Source: Leifsonia psychrotolerans
Lineage (GTDB): Bacteria > Actinomycetota > Actinomycetes > Actinomycetales > Microbacteriaceae
Length of the DNA stretch: 64,000 bases
Direction: 5' to 3'
Assembly: GCF_013410665.1 (NCBI RefSeq)
Contig: NZ_JACCFM010000001.1
Span: 2,976,001 to 3,040,000 of the forward strand
Made by a program: the position numbers and the translations under genes. The notes under the pieces are model-generated. The model ran no database searches and was not told the origin of the DNA. It saw nothing but the letters and a program-made list of their open reading frames with translations. Positions 25,018 to 34,677 of this stretch are shown in pieces. The first letter of the stretch is position 1. Each line of letters starts with the position of its first letter.

Positions 25018-26247
25018 ATGGCGACTGTCAGTCACAGCGCGGCCGTTTCCCACGTTGGCAAGGTCCGATCCAATAATCAGGACTCCGGATACGCCGGCCA
25101 CACCCTCTTCGTGGTCGCCGACGGTATGGGCGGCCATGCCGGAGGTGACGTTGCCTCGGCGATCACCACCAAGCGCGTGATGCAAGCGGATGTCGCATAC
25201 ACGTCTGCGCAGGACGCCGAATTCGCTCTGCAATCCGCCCTGATCGCCGCAAATGCGCAACTCGCCGAAACGGTTTTCGAACATACCGAACTCACCGGAA
25301 TGGGCACCACGGTCAGCGCCATGATCGTGCTCGACGACCAGGTCGTGATCGCCCACATCGGTGATTCCCGCATCTATCTGTTGCGCGACGGCGAACTGAG
25401 CCAGATCACCGTCGACCACACCTTCGTGCAACGCCTGGTCGACAGCGGCCGGATCACCGAGCAGGAAGCCATGGTGCATCCGCGCCGCTCTGTGCTGATG
25501 CGGGTGCTGGGTGATGTCGAGTCCTCGCCGGAGGTCGACACCTCGATCCTCACCACGTTGCCGGGCGACCGTTGGCTGATCTGCTCCGATGGGCTGAGTG
25601 GCGTGGTCTCCCCCGCGGCCATCGCCGCAGCACTGTCCAGCGGCGCGAGTCCCCTGGCTGTGGGCAATCGACTGATCAAAGAGACGTTGGATGGCGGTGC
25701 TCCCGACAACGTCACCATCGTGGTCGTCGACATCGAGGACGGCGCCCTCCGCACGGCCGAGCCAGTCGTCGTCGGCTCGGCATCCGCCCCGCTCGCATTC
25801 GGCGAGGAGCCCGTGCGCAATCGGCCCCTGCGTCTGCCGGCCCTGCGTCTGCACCCCGTGCGGGAATCCCACTTCGAGCCCGATTCTCAGGACTACCTCT
25901 CAGAACTCATCGAGGAAGACGCCCGCCGGCTGCGCCGCCGCCGCATCACCTGGCTGACCGGCATCATTCTCTTGGTGTTGGTCATTGCCGGCGCAGGTGT
26001 GGTGGGCTACCAGTGGACTCAGACTCGCTACTTCATCGGCGTCGAGGGCAAGAATGTGGCCATCTTTCAGGGTGTGCAGCAAGACCTTGGTCCGCTCTCG
26101 CTCTCCAGCGTCTATGAAGAAACCGATCTGCCGGTGGCAAGCCTGCGGGTGTATGACCGGCAGCAGGTCGAGCAGACCATCAGCGCCCCCTCATTGGCGG
26201 ATGCCCAACTCATCGTCGAACGGCTTGAAAATGCCCGCACTCCGTAA
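25018..26247 (+). CDS. pstP: PstP, PP2C-type Ser/Thr protein phosphatase
   Basis: 409 residues. Cytoplasmic PP2C domain of about 235 residues with metal ligands in VADGMGGHAGG, GDSRIYLLRDGEL, ICSDGLSG and DNVTIVVVD. One TM helix (about residues 305-325) follows a basic linker, then an external tail of about 85 residues. PstP dephosphorylates PknA/PknB and their substrates and requires Mn2+. It starts 4 bases after fhaB and overlaps the next gene. Confidence 0.96.
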   Translation: MATVSHSAAVSHVGKVRSNNQDSGYAGHTLFVVADGMGGHAGGDVASAITTKRVMQADVAYTSAQDAEFALQSALIAANAQLAETVFEHTELTGMGTTVSAMIVLDDQVVIAHIGDSRIYLLRDGELSQITVDHTFVQRLVDSGRITEQEAMVHPRRSVLMRVLGDVESSPEVDTSILTTLPGDRWLICSDGLSGVVSPAAIAAALSSGASPLAVGNRLIKETLDGGAPDNVTIVVVDIEDGALRTAEPVVVGSASAPLAFGEEPVRNRPLRLPALRLHPVRESHFEPDSQDYLSELIEEDARRLRRRRITWLTGIILLVLVIAGAGVVGYQWTQTRYFIGVEGKNVAIFQGVQQDLGPLSLSSVYEETDLPVASLRVYDRQQVEQTISAPSLADAQLIVERLENARTP

Positions 26248-27643
26248 TACATCGGCAGTGACCGACTCGTCGCCACGGGCGACAGGTCCGAAGACCGGCG
26301 CCATCAAACGCTTGCACCTGCCCCAAAAACTGCGCAACCTCGAGCTCTTTCTGCTGCTCATCGCCTGCGCGATCAATGCCGGCTCGATTGTTCTGGTTCA
26401 GCTGGGAGCGCTCGGCCACATCGACACCCAATTGGTGCTGCTCGGCGCCGGGCTCTCTGTCCTTGTGCTCGCCCTGCACATCGTGATGCGTTTCACCGCC
26501 CGGGACGCCGATCCGTTCATTCTGCCCATCGTCACGGTGCTGAACGGCCTCGGCATCGCCATGATCTACCGCATCGACATTGCCGAGCATGAATCCGGAT
26601 GGGCGAGCGCCTCGGTGCGGCAGATCGTCTGGAGCGCTCTGGCCATCCTCTGCGCAATCACGGTGATGCTCGTGATTCGCAACCATCGCATCCTGTTCCG
26701 CTACACCTACATCGCCGGCCTCGTCGCGGTTGTTCTGCTGCTGCTGCCCCTCGTTCCCGGCCTCGGACACGAGGTGAATGGCGCGCGGGTCTGGATCGGC
26801 ATCGGTGACTTTGCCACCTTCCAGCCCGGTGAGATCGCAAAGATCGCGCTGGCCGTGTTCTTCGCCGGATATCTGGTGCAGAACCGCGACAGTTTGGCCA
26901 TGGTCGGCACCAAATTCCTCGGCATGACGTTTCCGCGTCTCCGTGACCTCGGCCCGATTCTCGTCGTCTGGGCGCTGTCGATGTCGGTCATCGTCTTTCA
27001 ACGCGACCTCGGCACCGCGCTGCTCTACTTCGGCCTGTTCCTGGTGATGCTCTACGTCGCCACCGGGAGGCTCAGCTGGGTTGTGCTCGGGCTCAGCCTG
27101 TTCATCGGTGGCGCACTCATCGCCAGCCAAACGCTCGACTATGTCAACGGCCGTTTCACGAACTGGTTGGATGCCTTCAATCCCGCCGTCTACTCGGCAA
27201 ACGGGGGCAGCTACCAATTGGTGCAGGGCCTGTTCGGCCTCGCCAACGGCGGTTTGATCGGCACCGGGCTCGGCCAGGGTCGCCCCGACATCACCCCGGT
27301 TCCGCAAAGCGACTACATCGTTGCGAGCCTCGGTGAAGAGCTCGGCCTCGCCGGCATCTTCGTCATCCTCTGCCTGTACCTGCTCTTCGTGGCCCGCGGC
27401 TTCCGAATCGGTTTCGCCGGTCAGGACGACTTCGGCAAACTTCTCGCCGTCGGCCTGGCGTTCGTCGTTGCGTTGCAGTGCTTCATCGTCATCGGCGGCG
27501 TCACCCGCGTCATCCCGCTGACCGGCCTCACGACGCCGTTCCTGGCGGCCGGTGGCTCGTCGCTCGTGGCTAACTGGATCATTGCAGCCCTGCTTTTGCG
27601 CCTGTCCGACACGGTGCGCAACCAACCTCGGCTGGTGGTCTAA
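26231..27643 (+). CDS. rodA: SEDS glycosyltransferase, RodA/FtsW family
   Basis: About 470 residues from ATG 26231 (GTG 26258 is an alternative), overlapping pstP by 17 bases. Ten TM helices typical of the SEDS family, with VPLTGLTTPFLAAGGSS-like signature near the C-terminus (IPLTGLTTPFLAAGGSS). SEDS proteins polymerise lipid II into glycan strands with a cognate class B PBP. The adjacent PBP gene is its natural partner. Position within the conserved cluster matches mycobacterial rodA; an FtsW assignment cannot be fully excluded. Confidence 0.93.
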   Translation: MPALRNTSAVTDSSPRATGPKTGAIKRLHLPQKLRNLELFLLLIACAINAGSIVLVQLGALGHIDTQLVLLGAGLSVLVLALHIVMRFTARDADPFILPIVTVLNGLGIAMIYRIDIAEHESGWASASVRQIVWSALAILCAITVMLVIRNHRILFRYTYIAGLVAVVLLLLPLVPGLGHEVNGARVWIGIGDFATFQPGEIAKIALAVFFAGYLVQNRDSLAMVGTKFLGMTFPRLRDLGPILVVWALSMSVIVFQRDLGTALLYFGLFLVMLYVATGRLSWVVLGLSLFIGGALIASQTLDYVNGRFTNWLDAFNPAVYSANGGSYQLVQGLFGLANGGLIGTGLGQGRPDITPVPQSDYIVASLGEELGLAGIFVILCLYLLFVARGFRIGFAGQDDFGKLLAVGLAFVVALQCFIVIGGVTRVIPLTGLTTPFLAAGGSSLVANWIIAALLLRLSDTVRNQPRLVV

Positions 27644-29095
27644 ATGAATCGCGAACTCAAACGGGTCAGCATCATTGTGTTTCTGATGTTTCTCACTCTC
27701 TTCAGCTCGACCACCGTCATTCAGGCGTTGCAGGCCGATAACCTCGCCGCGGATTCTCGCAATACGCGCACGCTGTTGAACAGCTATTCGGTTGAACGCG
27801 GCCCGATTCTCGTCGCCGGTGAACCCGTCGCCCAGTCAATGGCAGTGGCTGACGATTACAAGTTCCAGCGCACCTACAGCAGCGGGCCACTGTACGCTCC
27901 CATCACCGGTTTCTTCCCGGTCAACGGGGCGCCGACCGGCTTGGAAGCCGCGTTGAACCGCGAGTTGAGCGGAACCTCGAATGCGCAGTTCTTCGACCAG
28001 ATCAGCGCCATCGTGACGGGGCAGAGCCCCAAGGGCGCGGCAGTCGAGACCACCATTGATCCCGTCGCTCAGCAAGCGGCGTGGGATGCCCTCGGTGACT
28101 ACACCGGCTCGGTCGTTGTGACGGAGCCGCGGACCGGGCGCGTGCTGGCCATGGTGTCGAAACCCAGCTTCGACCCGAATGAGTTGGCTGTGCACGACAC
28201 CAAAGTCGTCAACGCACGCTATGACGCACTGGTGGACGACCCGAACAGTCCCCTGATCGACCGGGCGATCGATGAACTGAACCCTCCCGGCTCTGTCTTC
28301 AAACTTGTCGTCGTGGCCGCCGCACTTGAGTCGGGAAAGTTCACCCCTGACACTGCGTTCCCGAACCTCGGAACCTTCCAGCTGCCCGGCTCGACGTCGA
28401 TCGTGATCAATTCGGGCGGCGGAACATGCGGTGGCGGCGATACCGTCACCATCGCTACGGCCTTACGGCTCTCCTGCAACATCCCGATGGCCGAGTTGGG
28501 TCTTCAGCTCGGGGCACCCGCAATTCGCGCGATGGCCGAGAAGTTCGGGTTCAACACCGATTACACGATCCCGCTCACCGTGGCCCAGAGCGACTACCCG
28601 CGTCCGCAGTCCGAGGCTGAACTCGCTCTGTCTGCATTCGGTCAGGGCAGCGTCACCGCAACACCGATGCAAATGGCGATGGTGTCGGCCACGATTGCCA
28701 ACGGAGGAGTGCTTCTGGCGCCCAACCTTGTTGACCAAGTCCTGGCCCCCGACCTCAGCCCGCGGCAAACTTTCGAACCGCAAGTGATGCAACGGGTGAT
28801 CAGTGAGCAGACTGCCGCAACAATGACGCAAATGATGGTCAACGGTGTCCAAGATGGAGCGGCAAGCAATGCAAGAATAGACGGGGTTGAGGTGGCCGGA
28901 AAAACGGGTACTGCAGAGAACGGCGCTGATGAGCCGTACACACTGTGGTTCACCGGTTTCGCACCGGCAAACGATCCAAAGTTCGCGATCACCGTTCTCG
29001 TGGAGAACGGCGGGGGGCTCGGCCAGACGGGGTACGGCAACCTACTTGCCGCGCCAATTGCACAGAAGGTACTAGAGGCGGTGCTGAATAAATGA
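27644..29095 (+). CDS. pbpA: Class B penicillin-binding protein, PbpA
   Basis: 483 residues. N-terminal TM helix (residues about 8-28), a short non-catalytic linker and a transpeptidase domain with the active-site serine in PGSVFKL (near residue 218), SCN (about 276) and KTGTAE (about 420). It cross-links peptidoglycan strands made by the SEDS partner directly upstream; there is no gap between the two genes. The length is at the short end typical of mycobacterial PbpA. Confidence 0.95.
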   Translation: MNRELKRVSIIVFLMFLTLFSSTTVIQALQADNLAADSRNTRTLLNSYSVERGPILVAGEPVAQSMAVADDYKFQRTYSSGPLYAPITGFFPVNGAPTGLEAALNRELSGTSNAQFFDQISAIVTGQSPKGAAVETTIDPVAQQAAWDALGDYTGSVVVTEPRTGRVLAMVSKPSFDPNELAVHDTKVVNARYDALVDDPNSPLIDRAIDELNPPGSVFKLVVVAAALESGKFTPDTAFPNLGTFQLPGSTSIVINSGGGTCGGGDTVTIATALRLSCNIPMAELGLQLGAPAIRAMAEKFGFNTDYTIPLTVAQSDYPRPQSEAELALSAFGQGSVTATPMQMAMVSATIANGGVLLAPNLVDQVLAPDLSPRQTFEPQVMQRVISEQTAATMTQMMVNGVQDGAASNARIDGVEVAGKTGTAENGADEPYTLWFTGFAPANDPKFAITVLVENGGGLGQTGYGNLLAAPIAQKVLEAVLNK

Positions 29096-30822
29096 GACCG
29101 ACAACAGGGCTCACCTTCGGGGGGCGTTACGAGTTGGCGTCGCGGATTGCCATCGGTGGAATGGGCGAGGTGTGGAAGGCCACTGACCTCGTTATCGGCC
29201 GTCAAGTTGCAATCAAGATCCTCAAGGATGAATACCTGGGCGATCCCGGCTTCCTCGAACGCTTCCGTGCCGAGGCGCGCCATGCTGCTCTCGTCAACCA
29301 TGAAGGCATCGCCAACGTGTTCGACTACGGCGAAGAAGAGGGCAGTGCCTTCCTGGTGATGGAGCTCGTTCCCGGCGAAGCACTCTCAACCGTGCTCGAG
29401 CGCGAACATGTTCTGCCCGCCGACAAGGTGCTCGACATCGTCGCTCAGACGGCTGCGGCACTGCATGCGGCACACGCCGCAGGCCTGGTGCACCGCGACA
29501 TCAAGCCCGGCAACCTGTTGATCACCCCGGATGGCCGGGTCAAGATCACCGACTTCGGTATTGCCCGTATCGCCGACCAGGTTCCGCTTACCGCGACCGG
29601 CCAGGTGATGGGAACGGTGCAGTACCTCTCCCCCGAGCAGGCAAGCGGCCGTCCGGCCTCACCGACCACCGACATCTATTCACTCGGCATCGTTGCGTAT
29701 GAGGCCCTCGCCGGCCGTCGCCCGTTCACCGGCGAATCGCAAGTCGCCATCGCCATGGCGCAGATCAACGACGTTGCCCCCGATCTTCCGGCAACCGTTT
29801 CGGAACCCGTACGCAATCTTGTCTTCGCCTGCCTCGCGAAAGACCCCGCGGAACGCCCGGCCTCGGCCGCTCATCTGGCACGCGCGGCGACGGCTCTGCG
29901 TCGTGGCGACATCGCCGCAGCGGCGGCATCCGTGCCCGCCGTGCTCGCTGGAAACACGCCAACCGCCGCCACCATGCTGTTCCCGGGTCTCGGCGACGAC
30001 CAGGCCACCACCATCCTGCCGGCAGCGACACCGGGTACCCGTGCCGAAGCCGCAGCGGCTGCCGCGGCTGAAGAAGCCGAGACAAAGAAGAAGCGCAGCC
30101 CGTGGACCTGGCCTTTGATCGCGCTCATCGCGATCTTACTGCTGGTACTCGGCGGCGGCATCTTCGCTTTGGTCAGCCAAAACGGCACCCCGGAGCCGGC
30201 AAAGACATCCTCGTCGGCCCCGGCGCCCAAGCCCCCTTCTGCTACTCCGTCACCGACCGTCAGCACTCCGCCACCGGTCACCACGGTCATGGTGTCGCCC
30301 GGTGATTTTGAGGGCTTCCCGAGTGCCGACGCCAGCGCGAAGATGGTGGCCCTGGGACTCGTCGCGAACGTCGAGGTGGGCAACGCTGCCACCACCCAGG
30401 ATCAGGTCGACACGGTGTACTTCGTGAATCCGACCGGCCCGGTGCAGAAGGGCACGACGATCACTCTCAAGGTCTACGGACCTGTGGCGACGCCCGACAC
30501 ACCGAGTTTAGCGCCCACCACGTCCGCGTCTACCGTGGTCACGGGCGACACTGTCGAGATCAATTGGTCGGCCCAGTCCTGCCCGAGCGGTCAGACGCTC
30601 TCAGGTTACGAGGCCGCGATTGCCACCGGCGACGCCACCATCACCTCATCCAACCCGACCAGCGCCGATGTCACGAAGGTGACGGTCACGGCCGGCACCA
30701 CCAACTTCACCGTCAAAGTCCGCTACTTCTGCGGCCAGGTGGAGTCCGGATGGTCCCCCGACAGCGCCCAGGTGACGGTCACCACTGAAGAAGCTCCGCC
30801 CGCCACGAAGCCCAAGCAGTAA
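29092..30822 (+). CDS. pknA: Ser/Thr protein kinase, PknA-position
   Basis: 576 residues, ATGA overlap with pbpA. Kinase domain (residues about 10-270) with GGMGEV glycine loop, AIKIL lysine, HRDIKPGN catalytic loop and DFGIARI. One TM helix (about residues 340-360), then a Ser/Pro linker, one PASTA-like repeat and a C-terminal fibronectin type III-like domain of about 90 residues. Classical PknA has no external domain, so this one is more elaborate. It presumably phosphorylates FHA proteins and cell division or wall enzymes. Alternative naming is possible because symbols follow gene order. Confidence 0.9.
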   Translation: MRPTTGLTFGGRYELASRIAIGGMGEVWKATDLVIGRQVAIKILKDEYLGDPGFLERFRAEARHAALVNHEGIANVFDYGEEEGSAFLVMELVPGEALSTVLEREHVLPADKVLDIVAQTAAALHAAHAAGLVHRDIKPGNLLITPDGRVKITDFGIARIADQVPLTATGQVMGTVQYLSPEQASGRPASPTTDIYSLGIVAYEALAGRRPFTGESQVAIAMAQINDVAPDLPATVSEPVRNLVFACLAKDPAERPASAAHLARAATALRRGDIAAAAASVPAVLAGNTPTAATMLFPGLGDDQATTILPAATPGTRAEAAAAAAAEEAETKKKRSPWTWPLIALIAILLLVLGGGIFALVSQNGTPEPAKTSSSAPAPKPPSATPSPTVSTPPPVTTVMVSPGDFEGFPSADASAKMVALGLVANVEVGNAATTQDQVDTVYFVNPTGPVQKGTTITLKVYGPVATPDTPSLAPTTSASTVVTGDTVEINWSAQSCPSGQTLSGYEAAIATGDATITSSNPTSADVTKVTVTAGTTNFTVKVRYFCGQVESGWSPDSAQVTVTTEEAPPATKPKQ

Positions 30823-30870
30823 CCCACTCAGAATGGTCAACATCGTTTCGAATAGCCGAGGAGTCGCGAA

Positions 30871-32568
30871 GTGACTGAGGAAGGGCGCCTGCTTGCGGGT
30901 CGCTACCGTGTGGGTGCGCTCATCGGGCGCGGCGGCATGTCCGATGTGCACATCGGCACGGATTCTCGGCTCGGTCGCGCGGTGGCGATCAAGCTCCTCA
31001 AGTCCTCGCTCGCCATCGACCCGGCGTTCCGCACCCGCTTCCGCCAGGAAGCACAGGCGGCCGCCCGCATGGCGCACCCCACAATCGTGCGCGTCTTCGA
31101 CGCCGGTGAAGAAACGGTCACCGAGTCGAACGGCCACGAGACGCAGGTTCCGTTCATCATCATGGAGTTCGTCGACGGCCGACTGCTCAAAGACATCATT
31201 GCCGAGGGCCCGCTCGAGTCCGATGAGGCCGTGCGAATCATCGACGGTGTGCTGACCGCCCTCGAATACTCGCACCGCGCCGGTGTCGTGCACCGGGACA
31301 TCAAGCCCGGCAACATCATGATCACCAAGACCGGCCAGGTCAAGGTGATGGACTTCGGTATTGCCCGCGCCATCTCCGACTCATCGACGACGGTGGCCCA
31401 GACCACGGCGATTCTCGGTACGGCCTCGTATTTCTCGCCCGAACAGGCCAAGGGTGAGTCGGTCGATGCCCGCACCGATCTGTACTCGAGCGGTGTCGTG
31501 TTGTTCGAGATGCTCACCGGTCGTCCACCGTTTCGCGGCGAGACCCCCGTGTCGGTCGCCTACCAGCACGTCAGCGAAGCCCCGGTCAAGCCCAGCTCGA
31601 TCAACCCGAAAGTCTCTCCCGCACTCGACACCGTGGTCATGCACGCCTTGGCCAAGGATCGATTCGACCGGTTCCAGAGTGCTGTCGACTTCCGCACGGA
31701 TGTCGACATTGCCGGGTCGGGTAAAATCCCGATTCACCGTGTTGATGACGATGCCTCGGGCGGTCTCTTCGGTCCGCCGCCGTCGGTCGTATCGGGCTCT
31801 GAACTCGCTCTCAAGCAACTCTCCGAAGACAACACGATGGTGCGCACGCAGCGCCGTCCGCCCGTGATTTGGATCTGGGGTGGCATTCTGAGCGTCATCG
31901 TCATCGTCATTGCCGTGATGTTTTGGGTCTTCTCGCTTCAACCGTCCACCGATATTCCCGACAATTCACGCAAGATACCGGCGCTCACCGGGCAAACCTA
32001 TGAAGATGCCCAAAATACTCTTCTCGACCTGGATCTCAAGCCTCAAAAGTCCACCGAGAGCAGTCCCACCGTGCCATCCGATCAGGTAATTCGTACTGAT
32101 CCGCCCGCTGGAACAATCGTTCAGCCCGGCGAAGTGATCACCGTTGTGGTCTCGACCGGCGCCGAAACGGTGACAGTTCCCGACCTGACGAATATGTCGA
32201 TCGCCGATGCCCAGGCCGCGCTGGCCGCGGCGGGGCTCACCGCCGGCTCGGTGACCACAGAGAATTCCCCGACAGTCGGCGCCGATGTGGTGTTGCGCAC
32301 CGATCCGGCCAGTGGTGGCACAGCGATGGTCGGCAGCACCGTCAATTTCGTTGTTTCAAGCGGCGAGGTGGCACTTCCCAACCTGGTCGGTCAGTCGCTG
32401 TCAGCAGCGTCAGATCTACTGCTCGGCGCCACACTGCAGCTCACGCCGATTCCCGAACCGGATTACAGCTGTGATTCCTCAGCCGGTTCTCCGGTGAGCA
32501 AACAGTCTGTGGCGGCCGGCGACGTGCCGCAGCGCTCCTCCGTCACGCTCACCTACTGCGCGGGCTGA
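30871..32568 (+). CDS. pknB: PknB, Ser/Thr kinase with PASTA domains
   Basis: 565 residues. Kinase domain with GRGGMSDVH loop, AIKLL, HRDIKPGN and DFGIARA. TM helix near residues 330-352. Three extracellular PASTA repeats follow (starting near residues 365, 430 and 500); the last contains two cysteines (YSCDSS and TYCAG), perhaps a disulfide. PASTA kinases sense muropeptides or lipid II and control wall growth. GTG start 48 bases after the preceding kinase. Confidence 0.95.
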   Translation: MTEEGRLLAGRYRVGALIGRGGMSDVHIGTDSRLGRAVAIKLLKSSLAIDPAFRTRFRQEAQAAARMAHPTIVRVFDAGEETVTESNGHETQVPFIIMEFVDGRLLKDIIAEGPLESDEAVRIIDGVLTALEYSHRAGVVHRDIKPGNIMITKTGQVKVMDFGIARAISDSSTTVAQTTAILGTASYFSPEQAKGESVDARTDLYSSGVVLFEMLTGRPPFRGETPVSVAYQHVSEAPVKPSSINPKVSPALDTVVMHALAKDRFDRFQSAVDFRTDVDIAGSGKIPIHRVDDDASGGLFGPPPSVVSGSELALKQLSEDNTMVRTQRRPPVIWIWGGILSVIVIVIAVMFWVFSLQPSTDIPDNSRKIPALTGQTYEDAQNTLLDLDLKPQKSTESSPTVPSDQVIRTDPPAGTIVQPGEVITVVVSTGAETVTVPDLTNMSIADAQAALAAAGLTAGSVTTENSPTVGADVVLRTDPASGGTAMVGSTVNFVVSSGEVALPNLVGQSLSAASDLLLGATLQLTPIPEPDYSCDSSAGSPVSKQSVAAGDVPQRSSVTLTYCAG

Positions 32569-32621
32569 GCGGTCAGCGCGGCTCACACCCGCCACACGAC
32601 CCCCAGAGGACCTGACCCGGC

Positions 32622-33260
32622 TCAGTTGAGACGCAGCAGTGGATTCAGATTCTTCGCCGTCTCACGGGCCTCGGTAAGACCCGCTAGCGCGAGCCAGTTG
32701 CCGAGCATGCGGTAACCGCCCTCGGTCAGAACGGATTCCGGGTGGAACTGTACGCCGACAAGAGGGGCTGACACGTGCCGCAGACCCATAATCACGCCGC
32801 CCGAGGTGCGCGAGCTGACAATGAGGTCGTCGGGCACCGTCGAATCGACGACGGCAAGCGAGTGATAGCGCGTTGCAGTGAATGGCTGTGGCACTCCGTC
32901 ATAGAACGGGCTCTCGTCGTGTGTCACGAGCGAGGTCTTGCCGTGCATCAGCTCCTCGGCATTGGTCACCGTTGCCCCGAAGGCCTCCGCGATGGCCTGG
33001 TGGCCCAGGCACACCCCGAACAACGGGGTTCCGCTGTCGAAAGCCGCCTTCACCACGGCAATGGACACGCCGGCATCAGCCGGCTTGCCGGGTCCGGGTG
33101 AGATGAGAACGCCGTCGTAGTCGGCCAGCCGAGCCGCGGCATCCGCTGCCGAAAAATCGTCGTTCCGCACAACCTCGGTGACGGCGCCAAGCTCCATCAG
33201 ATAGCCGTTGAGCGTGTAGACGAAGCTGTCGTAATTATCGAGAACAAGGATTCGGGTCAT
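32622..33260 (-). CDS. pabA: Glutamine amidotransferase of chorismate-utilising synthases (PabA/TrpG)
   Basis: 212 residues from ATG 33260. Class I glutamine amidotransferase with GVCLGHQA (catalytic cysteine near residue 84) and VQFHPESV (His and Glu near residues 180-182). It delivers ammonia to the aminodeoxychorismate or anthranilate synthase partner subunit, not present here. In mycobacteria the same gene sits beside pknB, as trpG/pabA. It converges with pknB with a 53-base gap and overlaps the small membrane protein gene by 4 bases. Confidence 0.92.
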   Translation of the reverse strand: MTRILVLDNYDSFVYTLNGYLMELGAVTEVVRNDDFSAADAAARLADYDGVLISPGPGKPADAGVSIAVVKAAFDSGTPLFGVCLGHQAIAEAFGATVTNAEELMHGKTSLVTHDESPFYDGVPQPFTATRYHSLAVVDSTVPDDLIVSSRTSGGVIMGLRHVSAPLVGVQFHPESVLTEGGYRMLGNWLALAGLTEARETAKNLNPLLRLN

Positions 33261-33418
33261 GGGCCACCCACCGTCACTTCCTGGCTGGTAATGAATGCGT
33301 CGATCCACGGGAACACCCACGTTGCGAGGGCGAATAAGGCCGCGCCGATCAGAATCAGTGAAAAGAGGATGCGCAGCCAGACCGGGCCCGGGAGCACACG
33401 CCAGATTGAGAGGTACAC
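33257..33418 (-). CDS. Small single-TM membrane protein
   Basis: 53 codons from GTG 33418, selected because TAGGAG stands directly upstream and the longer frame to 33577 reads into the sortase gene on another frame. One strong TM helix (FSLILIGAALFALATWVF). It lies 7 bases after the sortase gene and overlaps pabA by 4 bases, so the three are cotranscribed. Small proteins of this type occupy the same location in related genomes, with unknown function. Confidence 0.75.
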   Translation of the reverse strand: MYLSIWRVLPGPVWLRILFSLILIGAALFALATWVFPWIDAFITSQEVTVGGP

Positions 33419-33425
33419 GGGACTC

Positions 33426-34247
33426 CTAGCCCTTGGCCTGTGCGGCGATGATCGACGCCAACTCGGTGGGGGCGCCGGCAGAGAGAGGCTGCCACGACTC
33501 GAAAACGCCGTAGGCGATAATGCGTTCTGCTGTCGAATAGAAGGGGTTGCAGGTCGTAAGGGTGATGAATCGGTCAACCGGGGCCATCTCGGGTTGCCCC
33601 GGCACCGGCCCGATCACATCGACAGCAGTCGGCTGAACATACTCCAGGTCCCTGAAGCGGTAGGTGTAGTAGCCGTCCGCCGTCTGCACATAGATGGCAT
33701 CACCGAGCTGCAGCTCATGAATCAGGTGCAGGGCGCCGCCGTTCGCGCTGCGGTGCGCTGCGACAGCGAAGTTGCCCACCTCACCGGGCATCTGCGACGA
33801 CGGATAGTGGCCGATTCCCGAACGAGAGCTGTTCAGAACGTTGGTGCCGACTCCCGAGGCAATGGTGCGGTGGTAGTCCGCGCCGAAGCGGGGCACATAC
33901 ATCACGGCGAACGTCTCCGTCTCGGCCGGCGGAGTGGCGACAACGGGCTCACCGAAGTCTTGAGGCTCGGCCGGGGGCGTCGTCGGGTCGACCGGCTTGG
34001 CCGTGATCTGACTCTGTTGGATCCAATTTTGGCTCAAGTCGGTTGCCGAGTTCGTCTGAGCATTCGCCATGATCATGTCGTTCCACCACAGCTGCCAGCC
34101 CAAGAAGAGCAGCACCAACACACCGCCGGTGATAAGCAATTCTCCTAAAACCCCGACGACGGTGACCGGGCGGCGCGGACGCGCACCTCGACGTGCATGG
34201 CGCGGAGGAACGGGGAGTTCCGCCGGGAACTCGGAGTCGTCGGTCAT
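33426..34247 (-). CDS. Class E sortase
   Basis: 273 residues from ATG 34247. Cytoplasmic Arg-rich N-terminus (about residues 15-30), one TM helix (about 32-55), an external linker, and the sortase domain with the catalytic His in NFAVAAHRSA, Cys in TLTTCNPF and Arg in STAERIIAYG. Class E sortases are typical of high-GC Gram-positives and recognise LAXTG-like signals to anchor proteins to peptidoglycan. No target protein is identifiable in this window. Confidence 0.93.
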   Translation of the reverse strand: MTDDSEFPAELPVPPRHARRGARPRRPVTVVGVLGELLITGGVLVLLFLGWQLWWNDMIMANAQTNSATDLSQNWIQQSQITAKPVDPTTPPAEPQDFGEPVVATPPAETETFAVMYVPRFGADYHRTIASGVGTNVLNSSRSGIGHYPSSQMPGEVGNFAVAAHRSANGGALHLIHELQLGDAIYVQTADGYYTYRFRDLEYVQPTAVDVIGPVPGQPEMAPVDRFITLTTCNPFYSTAERIIAYGVFESWQPLSAGAPTELASIIAAQAKG

Positions 34248-34344
34248 GATCTCGATTCTAATCGGGCCTTCCCTGCACAAACTGACGACCCCCGTCGGCG
34301 AGGGGAGGCAGGTTCATCGAACTGATGAAGGTAGAATCTCTGGC

Positions 34345-34590
34345 ATGGCACGTACGAAACCCCGCACCAAGCCCGCACGCGACGAGGCTGCCCGCTCAGG
34401 CGAGGACGCCCCGAACCCCGTGTGGTTCAAACCCGTCATGTTCGGGTTCATGATTCTTGGTTTGATCTGGATCATTGTTTTCTATGTGAGCCAGGGGGTC
34501 GCCCCCGTTCCCGCTCTCGGATCGTGGAACATTCTGGTGGGCTTTGGAATCGCCTTCGTGGGCTTTCTGATGACCACGCGCTGGCGTTAA
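34345..34590 (+). CDS. crgA: CrgA, cell division inhibitor/regulator
   Basis: 81 residues, two TM helices (about residues 30-50 and 60-77) after a basic cytoplasmic N-terminus, the exact size and shape of CrgA. CrgA interacts with FtsZ, FtsQ, FtsI and CwsA and coordinates septal and polar wall synthesis in actinobacteria. ATG at 34345 follows GAAGG. Location between sortase and rhomboid matches the conserved order near pknB. Confidence 0.92.
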   Translation: MARTKPRTKPARDEAARSGEDAPNPVWFKPVMFGFMILGLIWIIVFYVSQGVAPVPALGSWNILVGFGIAFVGFLMTTRWR

Positions 34591-34618
34591 TTCCCCGGTC
34601 AGCCAGGTTCCGCAGGGC

Positions 34619-34664
34619 AATTACACCGGTGTAATTATCCCCATGTGGAAACTCCTGTGGATAA
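34619..34664. promoter_or_regulatory. Perfect 18-bp palindrome next to DnaA box
   Basis: AATTACACCGGTGTAATT at 34619-34636 is a perfect palindrome with the 7-4-7 layout also seen at 16215-16232 and 16706-16723. A perfect DnaA box (TGTGGATAA, 34656-34664) follows 20 bases later. It lies between convergent crgA and the rhomboid gene. Confidence 0.75.
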
Positions 34665-34677
34665 CTGTCCTCGGAGG

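Noticed and set aside
26210..27625. 471-codon minus-strand open frame
   Set aside because: It is antisense to the SEDS glycosyltransferase gene, with Asp/Glu/His-rich composition and no domain.
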